Origin: Armatimonadota bacterium
Lineage (GTDB): Bacteria > Armatimonadota > JAAZEB01
DNA: 47,281 nucleotides
Direction of reading: 5' to 3'
NCBI GenBank assembly: GCA_012512265.1
Contig: JAAZEM010000066.1
Coordinates: 1 to 47,281, forward strand
Shown here: in pieces, positions 8,784 through 16,933 of the stretch
Layout: every line of letters starts with the position of its first letter
Position numbering within the stretch: the first letter of the stretch is position 1
Made by a program: the position numbers and the translations under genes
The notes under the pieces: generated by a model
Databases searched by the model: none
What the model was told of the DNA's origin: nothing
Seen by the model: only the letters and a program-made list of their open reading frames with translations

Positions 8784-9865
8784 CCTACCAGGGGCGACGG
8801 GTTCTGGTGACTGGCGGCACCGGTCTCATCGGCAGCCGGCTGGCAGAGAGGCTCGCTCTCGAGGGGAAGGCGCAGGTGCGCGCGCTTGTGCATACCTGGA
8901 GCAAAGCCGCGTGGGTCAGCCGCGCCGATGTGCAGCTGGTGCAGGGCGATATCCGAGACCCGGCGGCGATGGCGGAGGCGCTCCAGGGGTGCGACGTTGT
9001 CTTTCATTGCGCTGCCGCCAGAGGCGGATGGCCTCTCTGCCGCGCCACCAACGTGGAGGGCACGCGCACTGTCCTGGAAGCAGCCGCGAAGAGCGGGACC
9101 GCGCGCGTGGTTCATCTCAGCTGCGCCGCGGTGCACGGTCCGCTCTTCGCCGAGGGTGCGGATGAGACCGCCCCCCTCATGCGCTCGGGCATTCCCTACA
9201 TCGACACCAAGATCGAATCTGAGGAGTTGGTCCGCCACTTCAGCGCGAGCCACGGGCTGCCGGCCACCATCGTCCGGCCCGCGCCCGTCTGGGGCCCCTG
9301 CTCGCCCGGCTTCACCGTGATGCCGGTCCGACAGATGCAATTGGGGCGCTGGTCCCTGGTGGATGGCGGCCACGGTATCTGCAACGCCGTCTACATCGAC
9401 CATCTGGTGGATGCCCTCCTCCTGGCAGGAGAGAGAGAAGAGGCCCTGGGCGAGACGTTTCTGGTGGCGGACGACTACGGGATCACCTGGGGCGAGTTCT
9501 TCGAGCACTATCGCCGCATGGTGAACACGGGGCCGCTTCCCTCGGTGCGCTCGGAATCGCCCGTGGCGCGCGCGCTGCGCCGCCCGATTCGCGCCATCGA
9601 CTGGCTTCTTGGTCCCGGTCCTCGCATGCCGGAGTACGAGCCGGCGCCCCTCCTGGTGCGCGGCGCTCGCTCTGGGCTGATGCGCCTGCGCGCTCGCCTC
9701 ACGCGCCATGCCCCCTTTAGCGATTGGGATCTGGACCTATACAGCAAGCAGGGGAGGCTGAACATCGCCAAGGCGCGCACGCTTCTCGACTACAAGCCGC
9801 GCCTCTCCCTGGACGAAGCGATGCGGGCCACCGAAGCCTGGCTGCACGACCAGCATCTCCTCTGA
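8777..9865 (+). CDS. NAD-dependent epimerase/dehydratase (extended SDR)
   Basis: Extended short-chain dehydrogenase of 362 aa, of the 3-beta-HSD/UDP-sugar epimerase type. It has G-G-T-G-L-I-G near residues 12-18, an acidic VQGDIRDP stretch, and an intact active site: Ser in LSCAAVHG and Tyr-x3-Lys in YIDTK. I start it at 8777 (MVAYQGRR...), because the open frame further upstream lies inside the Gfo/Idh gene and is not protein-like. It overlaps that gene by 7 bp, implying translational coupling. The likely job is NAD-linked interconversion of a sugar or nucleotide sugar. The C-terminal part (LLGPGPRMPEYEP onward) has the substrate-side extension seen in 3-beta-HSD-like members. Confidence 0.85.
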   Translation: MVAYQGRRVLVTGGTGLIGSRLAERLALEGKAQVRALVHTWSKAAWVSRADVQLVQGDIRDPAAMAEALQGCDVVFHCAAARGGWPLCRATNVEGTRTVLEAAAKSGTARVVHLSCAAVHGPLFAEGADETAPLMRSGIPYIDTKIESEELVRHFSASHGLPATIVRPAPVWGPCSPGFTVMPVRQMQLGRWSLVDGGHGICNAVYIDHLVDALLLAGEREEALGETFLVADDYGITWGEFFEHYRRMVNTGPLPSVRSESPVARALRRPIRAIDWLLGPGPRMPEYEPAPLLVRGARSGLMRLRARLTRHAPFSDWDLDLYSKQGRLNIAKARTLLDYKPRLSLDEAMRATEAWLHDQHLL

Positions 9866-9917
9866 CGGCATCCCCGGAGAACCCGCGCGGGTCTTCAACT
9901 CCGCGCCTGCTCTTCCG

Positions 9918-9946
9918 TTGACAGCGCCTCCGGCGCGTGCTATACT
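9918..9946 (+). promoter_or_regulatory. Sigma70-type promoter for the small exported protein
   Basis: TTGACA (9918-9923), 17-bp spacer, TATACT (9941-9946). The start codon follows about 90 bp downstream at 10038. Confidence 0.85.
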
Positions 9947-10037
9947 GGCGCATAGCCGCGAGGCCGCCGTTCGGGGCTCCGGGGGATCAGATGGCGCCCC
10001 CCATCAGAAGGTGGATCGCGCGCGAGGAGGTTGCCTG

Positions 10038-10586
10038 ATGGTGTTGCGTATCTTGATGCCGTTGCTCCTGGCAGGGACGTGCGTTGCCGGGTTCTGTTCC
10101 TCACCCGCTCGGGCCAATAACAGCCCGCTGCAAATCGACCTCACCGCGGGACGCCTGAACCCCGACGAGGCCAGCCAGGGGGCGCCCTTTACGGTCTGGT
10201 CCTCAAGCAACGCGCAAAACGACCCGCGGATCGGCGGCAAGAGGCGGGGCCAGCGCCACTTCTTCGAGATGACCACCGAGTACCTCTACCGGGGCGGCGG
10301 CGCTTTCGACCCAGGAGACTACGTGGTTGGCTTCCTGGGAATGCACCACCACTACCTCACACCACGCATCTTGCTCAGCGCCGGCCTCGGAGCGGACTAC
10401 GCCGCCTTCCGTGGCGCCAAGCGCATGGTGGGCCTTGCGCGCTCCGCGGGAGCATCCTGGCGCATCGTCGACCGCGAGGGCCTCACCATTGAAGCCCGCC
10501 TGCGCTGGTCGAAGTATGCCGCCCCCGGCGAGGGCGTCTCCGGGCTGACACCGGCGCTGCGCGTCCGGTGGGAATTGGGAGAGTAA
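10038..10586 (+). CDS. Small exported protein, possibly a beta-barrel, unknown function
   Basis: Protein of 182 aa with a signal peptide (MVLRILMPLLLAGTC..., cleavage near ARA-NN, residue 27). The mature part ends in alternating hydrophobic strands (LSAGLGADYAAF, ASWRIVDREGLTIEARLRW, LTPALRVRWELGE), suggestive of a small outer-membrane barrel or lipocalin-like fold. GAGGAGG at 10024-10030 fixes the ATG at 10038; a longer frame from 9918 would begin inside the promoter. The gene is monocistronic with its own near-consensus promoter, convergent with hflX. I recognise no family. Confidence 0.7.
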   Translation: MVLRILMPLLLAGTCVAGFCSSPARANNSPLQIDLTAGRLNPDEASQGAPFTVWSSSNAQNDPRIGGKRRGQRHFFEMTTEYLYRGGGAFDPGDYVVGFLGMHHHYLTPRILLSAGLGADYAAFRGAKRMVGLARSAGASWRIVDREGLTIEARLRWSKYAAPGEGVSGLTPALRVRWELGE

Positions 10587-10630
10587 ACGCATCCCTCGAT
10601 GGGAGCGGAGTACCCTTCGAGCGTGTCTGC

Positions 10631-11932
10631 CTATGTAGCGACCTGGCCGGTGATCTGCGCGGCGAGATGCGCGGGAAGATCCACGCGCAGCCGCACCCCC
10701 TCGGCGCCATCCTCGCGGGAGCGAACGCGCCCGCGCTCGTAGCACAACGCGACGAGATCGCCCCGGCGATAGGGGATCGTCACTTCTACCGGCACCAGGC
10801 TCGCCGCGAGCATCTCCTCCACCCGGTGAAGCAGGTCTTCCACCCCCTGGCCGTTGAGCGCTGAAATCCCCACGGCATTGGGGGTCTCCGTCACCAGGCT
10901 CTGGATGCTCGCCCGATCCTCCACCCGGTCTATCTTGTTGTAGGCGGTGATCGTCAGCTTCTCCTCGGCGCCTAGCTGCTCCAGGACCTCGTGCACAGCA
11001 TCCACCTGGTCCGGCCAATCCGGATGGCTGACATCCACGACATGGACCAGCACATCGGCATCCACCACTTCCTCGAGCGTGGCGCGAAACGCAGCCACCA
11101 GGTGGTGAGGCAGGTTGCTCACGAAGCCCACGGTATCGGTCATCAGGACTTCCCACCCGACCGGGAGGCGCACCTTGCGCGTAGTCGGATCCAGGGTGGC
11201 GAAGAGCCGGTCGTCGGCGTAGACATGGGCGCCGGTGATCGTGTTCAGCAGCGTGGACTTTCCGGCGTTGCTATAGCCTACCAGGGCAATGACGGGAAAG
11301 GGCACCTGCTGACGCGAAGCACGCGCGCGCGCGCGATGGCGCGCCACATCCTTCAGCGCCTGCTTCAGCGTCTGGATGCGCCGCGAGATATGCCTCCGGT
11401 CCGATTCCAGCTGGCTTTCGCCCGGGCCGCGCGTGCCAATGCCACCGGCCTGACGCTCGAGGTGAGTCCACATTCCCGCCAGGCGTGGCAGGAGATAGTT
11501 GAGCTGGGCGAGCTCCACCTGAAGCTTCCCCTCGTGCGTGCGCGCGCGCTGGGCGAAGATATCCAGGATGAGCTGGGTCCGGTCAATGACGGTGATGCCC
11601 AACACGCGGCTCAGGTTGCGCTGCTGCGTCGGCGCGAGCTCCGCGTTCACGATGGCCAGATCCGCCCCCAACTGATGTGCCTGCTCCGCCGCCTCTTGCG
11701 CCTTCCCCGAGCCAAGATAGGTGGCCTGGTCGGGCATGTCACGCCGCTGCGCCACCATGCCCACAACCTCAGCTCCTGCCGTGGCGCACAGCGACTCCAA
11801 CTCATCCATCGAGCGTTCGAAGCTGCCATCGCCAGGATCGATCCCAAGCAAAAGCGCCTTCTGGCTGGCATGTCGCTTTGGCGCCTCTCCCCAGTCCTGT
11901 CCCGCGCGGATCTTCTCTGGTGCTCTGGTCAC
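10631..11932 (-). CDS. hflX: GTPase HflX
   Basis: Ribosome-associated GTPase of 433 aa that in other bacteria rescues or splits stalled 70S ribosomes, especially after heat stress. The N-terminal HflX domain contains ATYLGSGKA and the glycine-rich GGIGTRGPGESQLE linker. The G domain has P-loop G219-YSNAGKST, then DTVGFVSNLP and NKID. I choose the GTG at 11932, which has AGGAGG at 11937-11942 only 4 bases upstream; an in-frame ATG at 11962 is the alternative (443 aa) but has a poor ribosome site. Upstream frame extension to 12262 is not protein-like. It is transcribed divergently from the NYN-cold-shock gene and converges on the 10038-10586 gene with 44 bp between stops. Confidence 0.95.
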   Translation of the reverse strand: MTRAPEKIRAGQDWGEAPKRHASQKALLLGIDPGDGSFERSMDELESLCATAGAEVVGMVAQRRDMPDQATYLGSGKAQEAAEQAHQLGADLAIVNAELAPTQQRNLSRVLGITVIDRTQLILDIFAQRARTHEGKLQVELAQLNYLLPRLAGMWTHLERQAGGIGTRGPGESQLESDRRHISRRIQTLKQALKDVARHRARARASRQQVPFPVIALVGYSNAGKSTLLNTITGAHVYADDRLFATLDPTTRKVRLPVGWEVLMTDTVGFVSNLPHHLVAAFRATLEEVVDADVLVHVVDVSHPDWPDQVDAVHEVLEQLGAEEKLTITAYNKIDRVEDRASIQSLVTETPNAVGISALNGQGVEDLLHRVEEMLAASLVPVEVTIPYRRGDLVALCYERGRVRSREDGAEGVRLRVDLPAHLAAQITGQVAT

Positions 11933-11969
11933 ATCCCCTCCTGATCGGCTGATAATAGTCATCACCACT

Positions 11970-11998
11970 ATTGAACCACACTTTGTGCCCCCTGTCAA
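11970..11998 (-). promoter_or_regulatory. Probable hflX promoter
   Basis: On the minus strand: TTGACA (11998-11993), 17-bp spacer, weak -10 TTCAAT (11975-11970). Transcription from here would leave a short leader holding AGGAGG and the GTG start at 11932, but would leave the ATG at 11962 almost leaderless. Confidence 0.5.
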
Positions 11999-12069
11999 GC
12001 GTTGCATAGCCTTTGCAGTGCGCCGCGTGTGGCTGAAGAGCAGGCGTTCGCCGTATCGCGAGGCTTGCG

Positions 12070-12098
12070 TTGACACTCCTTGGAGCCATCGATATAAT
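12070..12098 (+). promoter_or_regulatory. Consensus sigma70 promoter for the NYN-cold-shock gene
   Basis: TTGACA (12070-12075), exactly 17 bp, TATAAT (12093-12098): both hexamers match the consensus completely. Transcription would begin near 12105. Confidence 0.9.
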
Positions 12099-12104
12099 GG
12101 ACAT

Positions 12105-12365
12105 AGGATTTTACCGACAAATACGAGGTGTCCCCGGGGATCTTCTCCTCCGGCGGCCCGGTATATCGTGGATTTCGGACCGAGAGTCTCCCCCTGGGGG
12201 CACCCTGTCACGTTCTGAGGCGTGATGATACACGCGCCGCGGATGCGCGTTGCCGTTCGCATCGGCGAGCGGCACCTCCCTGCCGTCGCCCGTGTTCATC
12301 GACGCCCCCCGTGACAGCGCTGTTGCCCGTCGAAAAATGGTAGCAAGCAGAGAGGTTAGCAGTTC
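12105..12365 (+). other. Long untranslated leader of the NYN-cold-shock gene
   Basis: About 260 nt separate the predicted transcription start from the ATG at 12366. The stretch has GC-rich self-complementary parts (for example CCCCCTGGGGG near 12191-12201) and AGAGG at 12351-12355. It matches no riboswitch or housekeeping RNA I know. Regulation through RNA structure is possible, since the product itself has an RNA-binding cold-shock domain. Confidence 0.45.
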
Positions 12366-13463
12366 ATGCCTAAGGCGATGGTCTTTATAGATGGTACGTG
12401 GTTGTACTCGAATACGCCGAGATTGAGTGAGGCCTACGGTCAACCGGACTTTCGCGTGGATTTCGGCAAGCTTCCCGTCGTGCTCGCCGAAGAGGTGAGC
12501 AAGCAGCTCGGCGGGCTCCCCGTCGATCTCGTGCGCACCCACCTTTTCGGGAGTTACGCCTCCAACTACGACGCGCGTGATGAGGAGGCCGTCCAACGCC
12601 GGCGCGACTTCTTCGATATGCTCAAAGAGGAGTATCACTACGAGGTCGAGACGTTCCCAATCAACTTCATGGGCCGGCGGCTGCGCAAAGCCGACCGGGA
12701 CCCCGGAGATCCCTTCGAGCCCCAAGAGAAGTGCGTCGATATCTCACTCGCCACGTCGTTGCTCTATTACGCGGCGATCCCCTCCGCCTACGATATTGCA
12801 ATCGGTCTCGTGGGCGACCGTGATTTCAAGCCCGCGTTCCAACAGGTCCGCCGGCTTGGCAAGCGCGTCGCCGTGGCCAGCATCAAAGGGAGCTGCGCGC
12901 CCGACTACGCTGACCCCCGCGACCAGGCGCGCGTCAAGGACTTCGATATCATCTGGCTCGACGACATCCTCCACCGGCTGGAGCTGAAGTACGAGCGCCA
13001 CCTCCTTCAATGCGAATCGCCCTTCCACAAGGGAAAGCGGGAGGTGTGGACCACCTTTCACCCGCGCAAGGGGCAGCGGTTTTTCTGCGATCTCTGCCGG
13101 CAGGAAGCCCGCCTGCGCCAGGACGCTCAGCGCGACCTGCTCACCACCTCGGATGGCGAGAACGGACTGTGCGGCAGCAGCGTGGATGCCCCTGTGGGCA
13201 CGCCGCTGTGCGGAATCGTGACGCGAAAGATCACCGAGCGCGGCTTCGGCTTTATCGGCACGCCGGACGGCGCCAGCTACTTCTTCCACCTCACCGACCT
13301 GCAGGCCGGTCTCGATTTCTACGAGGTGGATGAGGGGATTGAGGTGGAGTTCGAGGTGCGCCGGCATCCCGGCCCGGATGGCAGGGCGGGCGCGGCGCAG
13401 TGCGTGCGCCGGCACGATTCGGGGGAGCCTCGAGCGGTGGTTGAGGTGCGTTCCGAGGAGTAG
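12366..13463 (+). CDS. NYN-domain ribonuclease fused to a cold-shock domain
   Basis: Protein of 365 aa with three parts. Residues 1 to about 195 form a NYN (PIN-like) nuclease fold with its acidic metal site: D9 in FIDG, D125 in EKCVDIS, D151 and D153 in GDRDF. A middle segment has C216, H221, C241 and C244 (C-x4-H then C-x2-C), a plausible zinc site. Residues about 282-345 form a cold-shock domain with RGFGFIG and YFFHL, matching the RNP1/RNP2 nucleic-acid-binding strands. Domain order suggests a single-strand RNA-binding module guiding a metal-dependent ribonuclease. The gene is monocistronic, under a perfect promoter with a long leader, and ends at a strong hairpin. Its target RNA is unknown. 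Confidence 0.85.
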   Translation: MPKAMVFIDGTWLYSNTPRLSEAYGQPDFRVDFGKLPVVLAEEVSKQLGGLPVDLVRTHLFGSYASNYDARDEEAVQRRRDFFDMLKEEYHYEVETFPINFMGRRLRKADRDPGDPFEPQEKCVDISLATSLLYYAAIPSAYDIAIGLVGDRDFKPAFQQVRRLGKRVAVASIKGSCAPDYADPRDQARVKDFDIIWLDDILHRLELKYERHLLQCESPFHKGKREVWTTFHPRKGQRFFCDLCRQEARLRQDAQRDLLTTSDGENGLCGSSVDAPVGTPLCGIVTRKITERGFGFIGTPDGASYFFHLTDLQAGLDFYEVDEGIEVEFEVRRHPGPDGRAGAAQCVRRHDSGEPRAVVEVRSEE

Positions 13464-13469
13464 CTATCG

Positions 13470-13500
13470 GGGAGGCGGGGCGTGACCGGCCCCGCCTCCC
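13470..13500. terminator. Perfect 11-bp hairpin between convergent genes
   Basis: GGGAGGCGGGG / CCCCGCCTCCC with a 9-nt loop lies in the 55-bp gap between the NYN gene and the SDR gene that face each other. It lacks a T-tract on either strand, but its position suggests a bidirectional stop signal. Confidence 0.65.
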
Positions 13501-13518
13501 TACCATCACACCCCCCGC

Positions 13519-14574
13519 TTAGAACTTTCCGTCGCGGGTTTCATAGTGGGTCGGCTTGTTCAACGTGGCGCCTCCCGACTTCACCCAGTGCGCCACCCAC
13601 TTCACAATCGTATCCACGGGCACGGTGGGATAGCCGAAGAGGCTGAACATCTTCGACGCATTGTTCAACAGCGCCGTATTCGCCTCGGTTCCGGTGAGGA
13701 CCGGCTCGCGGCCAAACAGCTCGCCGAATCGGTGCGCGATGGCGCGCAGCGAGAGCGTCTCCGGCCCGGTGACGTTCAGGATCGCCGGGGGCGACTGAGC
13801 GATCCCCAGGCAGCGAAGCGCCACGGCGTTGGCATCTCCCTGCCAGATCACGTTCGCGTGCCCCATCGTCAGGTCCAGCGGCTGCCCGGACCACACCTTC
13901 AGCGCCACATCCACCAGTACCCCGTAGCGCAGCTCCACCGCGTAGTTGAGGCGGAAGAGGGTGACCGGCGTGCCGTTCTTGCGCGAGAAGTACTCGAAGA
14001 TGCGCTCGCGACCGAGCGTCGATTGCGAGTACTCTCCGATCGGTTCAGGCGCCATCTCCTCCGTGGAGCCCCCGCTGAGGACCGGGACGAGCGGATAGAC
14101 GCAGCCGGTGGAGAAGGCGACGATGCGCGACTGTGAGAAACGCTCCGCCACGATGCCGGGCATGTAGGCATTCATCGCCCACGTCGTTGCCTCGGCGCCG
14201 GTGGAGCCGAACTTCATCCCCGCCATGAAGATGACGTTCGCGGCGTCCGGCAGGGCCATCACGCTCTCGCGATCCAGGAGGTCGCACGCGATGGTGCGGA
14301 TGCCAGCGCGCTCCAGGTCATCCCGGGAGCCCGGCTGCGAGAACCGGCTCACGCCAATCACGGCGCGCTTCGAGCCCGCCTCGTCCAGCGCCCGGCGCGC
14401 CATGCGAGCGAGTGTCGGACCAATCTTCCCGGCACAGCCGAGAATCATGATATCGCCATCCAGACGCGAGAGCTCCTCCGCCAGGCCAGGGGTGGGCCGG
14501 GAGAGGCGCTCTTCCAGCTCCTCCACCGTCCGGATGGGGGCCTCGGTGCCAATCGTGCTATTCTCAGATGCCAT
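13519..14574 (-). CDS. NAD-dependent epimerase/dehydratase-like protein with altered active site
   Basis: Extended-SDR fold of 351 aa. The NAD motif is ILGCAGKIGPT (about residues 44-54), and FSTGCVYP provides the Ser region. At the catalytic Tyr-x3-Lys position the sequence reads YSQST followed by LGRERIFEY, so Thr stands where Lys is expected. The Lys is needed for the classical SDR proton relay, so chemistry or role may differ; a nearby Arg could substitute. It is the last gene of the minus-strand catabolic array and the first before the hairpin at 13470-13500. An N-terminal extension of about 40 residues precedes the Rossmann fold. The ribosome site (GGGAAGAG, 13 bases upstream) is weak. 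Confidence 0.78.
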   Translation of the reverse strand: MASENSTIGTEAPIRTVEELEERLSRPTPGLAEELSRLDGDIMILGCAGKIGPTLARMARRALDEAGSKRAVIGVSRFSQPGSRDDLERAGIRTIACDLLDRESVMALPDAANVIFMAGMKFGSTGAEATTWAMNAYMPGIVAERFSQSRIVAFSTGCVYPLVPVLSGGSTEEMAPEPIGEYSQSTLGRERIFEYFSRKNGTPVTLFRLNYAVELRYGVLVDVALKVWSGQPLDLTMGHANVIWQGDANAVALRCLGIAQSPPAILNVTGPETLSLRAIAHRFGELFGREPVLTGTEANTALLNNASKMFSLFGYPTVPVDTIVKWVAHWVKSGGATLNKPTHYETRDGKF

Positions 14575-14647
14575 TGTTTGCTTTACTCTTCCCTATACCC
14601 GTGCCGGCCCCGGCGGTTGATGGGCAAAGCCCGGCCGGCGCCGCGGT

Positions 14648-15715
14648 CTACCAGACCGCCTCTTCGTCTGCCAGCGGCAAGGTGACCGCCGCCCCATCCT
14701 TCGCCGACTGGTACATCGCCAGTGCCCATTCGAGGGTCGGGCGCACACTGTCAGCCGGGACGATCGGGTCGCGTCCCTCACGGATGGCATCCACCATATC
14801 CTCGATCAGGATCTGGTGGTCATAGAAGCCGAAGTCGGCGGGGCCGGTGGCGCCCGTCACCTGCTCGGCGCTGCCGTAGCGGCGGATCTCCTCGTCCTCG
14901 GGGCGCTCGTCCTTGAACTTCCAGGTCTCCATGCGCTCGCCCACCATGATCGCGGTGCCGTTCTCGCCATTCACCTCGATCCGCAGGTCGGTTCCGGGCC
15001 AAAGCGCGGTCGATGCCTCGACGACACCTTGCGCGCCGCACTCGTACTCCACGAGGGCCAGCAGCGTGTCTTCCAACTCCACCCGCGGGTGGGCCAGGTT
15101 GTTCATGCGCGCGTAAACACGCTTGACGGGGCCAACCAGGTATTGCAGCAGGTCGATATAGTGAAACGCGTGCTGCACGGTGACGCCGGCGCCGGCCCGG
15201 CGCGAGCTGCGCCAGGGGTTCATGAGGTAGTAATCCTCCGCGCGGAACCACTTCATGAAGGCATCGGCATGGTAGATCCGGCCGAAGCGGCCTTCGGCGA
15301 TCGCAGCGCGCATCGCCTGAATCGGCTTGCGCACGCGGCACTGGAGCACGACGCCCAGCTTGACGCCCGCTTCCCGGCACGCTGCGATCATCCCATCCGT
15401 CTCGCGAAGCGTCACCGCGGGCGGCTTCTCTACCAGGACGTGCTTCCCGGCACGGGCGCACTGGAGCACGGGCTCGTAGTGCGCGTCGTTGGGGGTCAGG
15501 ATGTTGACCACCTGAACCTCCGGGTCGGCCAACATCTCTTCCAACGTGGCGTAGCCCTTGCACCCAAACTCGCTGGCGAACTTCTCGCGCTTCTCCGCGT
15601 TCCTCGCCGCCACCGCCACGAGCTTCGTCTTGCTCGATGCCTGCAACGCCTTCGCGTGGAAAGGTGCCACCAGGCCGGCCCCAAAAAGACCGAAACCGAT
15701 TCGCTCCTCTGCCAT
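14648..15715 (-). CDS. Gfo/Idh/MocA family oxidoreductase
   Basis: NAD(P)-dependent dehydrogenase of 355 aa. GLFGAGLVAPFH forms the nucleotide site near residues 9-20, E96-K97-P98 is the family signature, and AGVTVQHAFHYIDLLQYLVG contains the substrate-side His. The ATG at 15715 is set by GGAGGAGA just upstream; the open frame continues to 15820 but that part is the structured spacer RNA. It lies in the same orientation as the alcohol dehydrogenase upstream and the SDR downstream (73-bp gap). Members of this family oxidise hydroxyls on sugars or cyclitols; the exact substrate is unknown. Confidence 0.9.
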   Translation of the reverse strand: MAEERIGFGLFGAGLVAPFHAKALQASSKTKLVAVAARNAEKREKFASEFGCKGYATLEEMLADPEVQVVNILTPNDAHYEPVLQCARAGKHVLVEKPPAVTLRETDGMIAACREAGVKLGVVLQCRVRKPIQAMRAAIAEGRFGRIYHADAFMKWFRAEDYYLMNPWRSSRRAGAGVTVQHAFHYIDLLQYLVGPVKRVYARMNNLAHPRVELEDTLLALVEYECGAQGVVEASTALWPGTDLRIEVNGENGTAIMVGERMETWKFKDERPEDEEIRRYGSAEQVTGATGPADFGFYDHQILIEDMVDAIREGRDPIVPADSVRPTLEWALAMYQSAKDGAAVTLPLADEEAVW

Positions 15716-15740
15716 GGTATCTCCTCCGATGGTGCGACGA

Positions 15741-15854
15741 GGGACGGGGGAGCGCAGGGCGACTCTTGTCGGAAGGCCCGTGGCCTGGCCACGGGCCGGT
15801 GCCTCGGAAGCGGCTCTCACCTTCCGATGCTCCAGATCGCCCTGCTTCCGTCCC
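15741..15854 (-). other. Highly structured spacer with nested and competing stems
   Basis: Three perfect stems nest here: 15741-15747 with 15848-15854 (7 bp), 15754-15762 with 15837-15845 (9 bp), and the central hairpin 15775-15783 with 15789-15797 (9 bp, 5-nt loop). In addition, the segment at 15820-15827 can pair either with 15769-15776 (8 bp) or, through 15821-15827, with 15804-15810 (7 bp). The outer stem begins at the stop codon of the alcohol dehydrogenase and ends some 15 bases before the ribosome site of the next gene. It may be an attenuator, RNA-processing site or REP-like element. Confidence 0.55.
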
Positions 15855-16888
15855 TAAGGGATCAACAGGACCTTGAGAGTCCGCTGGGCTTCCATCTCCT
15901 CGAACGCCTGCTCCCACTGGGCCAGGGGATAGCGATGCGAGACCACCTCGCCTGCGGGGATCCGCCCCGAAGCGATGAGGTTGATCGTCCGGTCCCAACT
16001 CGTATAGCTCGTGGACATGCAGAAGGCGATATCCACCACCTTGGATGCCGCCTTGTCCCAGGGGAAGGAGACGCTCTCCCTTCCCGTGAGCCCGATGGCG
16101 CAGATGCGGCCCTTCTTGCGCACCAGGTCCACCGTCGAGGCGATGGCCGGCGGCGCCCCGCTGCAATCGATCACCAGGTCGGCGCCGATGCCATCCGTCA
16201 GGTCCTGAACAACCTCCACCGGGTTCGTCTCGGCCAGGTTGATCACGGTATCGAAGCCAAGCTCGCGCGCTTTCTTCAGGCGAACCGCCTCGTCGGAAGG
16301 CGCGCCGATGATCACCACGTGGCGGGCACCTCCGGCGCGCGCGGTCAACCCGGCCAGGAGGCCAATCGGTCCGGGGCCGAGGACGACCACGAAGTCGCCC
16401 GCTTCCACCTTCGCGCGCTCGATGACGTCATGCACGGTGTTCGCCGTCGGCTCGACCACGGCGGCGACGTCGAAGCTCATGTCGTCGGGAATGCGGTGGA
16501 GCAGTCGCTCCGGCATCTTCAGAAAGCTGGTGAAGGCGCCATCGATCCCCCAGCCGGGCGAGCGCTTCGTCGGGCAGATCTGGATGTTCCCGGTCCGGCA
16601 AAGGTAGCAGTGCCCGCACGCCTGGGTGTGCGGCTCGCCGACGACGCGGTCGCCCACGCGGAAGCGCTGCACCTCGGGGCCCAGCTCCACGATCTCGCCG
16701 GAGAACTCATGCCCGAGGACAACCGGTGGCCAGTAGGGGAAGCGGTCGTGCTTCACATGCACATCCGTGGCGCAGATGCCAGCCGCCTTGACGGCGATGA
16801 GCACCTCTCCCGGCCCCGGCTTCGGCACGGGAACCTCGCGCAGTTCCAGAAAGCCAACGCCCTTCTGTGTCTTTACTAACGCTTGCAT
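15854..16888 (-). CDS. Zinc-dependent medium-chain alcohol/polyol dehydrogenase
   Basis: MDR-family dehydrogenase of 344 aa, closest in look to sorbitol, threonine or galactitol-phosphate dehydrogenases. Catalytic zinc ligands are C39 (AGICATD) and the H60-E61 pair; structural zinc ligands are C91, C94, C97 and C105. The NAD site is VVVLGPGPIGLLAG. The ATG at 16888 has AGGGAG ten bases upstream; another ATG at 16897 abuts that ribosome site, so is less likely. It would oxidise a secondary hydroxyl of a sugar or polyol with NAD+. It sits between the M20 hydrolase (45-bp gap) and the structured spacer. Confidence 0.92.
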   Translation of the reverse strand: MQALVKTQKGVGFLELREVPVPKPGPGEVLIAVKAAGICATDVHVKHDRFPYWPPVVLGHEFSGEIVELGPEVQRFRVGDRVVGEPHTQACGHCYLCRTGNIQICPTKRSPGWGIDGAFTSFLKMPERLLHRIPDDMSFDVAAVVEPTANTVHDVIERAKVEAGDFVVVLGPGPIGLLAGLTARAGGARHVVIIGAPSDEAVRLKKARELGFDTVINLAETNPVEVVQDLTDGIGADLVIDCSGAPPAIASTVDLVRKKGRICAIGLTGRESVSFPWDKAASKVVDIAFCMSTSYTSWDRTINLIASGRIPAGEVVSHRYPLAQWEQAFEEMEAQRTLKVLLIP

Positions 16889-16933
16889 GCTGATCATTCT
16901 CCCTGGAGCGCTGGAGGCAGGCCGCCCCCTGCC

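Noticed and set aside
12096..12221. Possible short leader peptide starting at the ATG in the -10 region
   Set aside because: The ATG overlaps the -10 box, so would not be in the transcript; no ribosome site.
14816..16879. 687-codon open frame on the plus strand
   Set aside because: Crosses three minus-strand gene features (Gfo/Idh, structured spacer, alcohol dehydrogenase), all of which are well supported.
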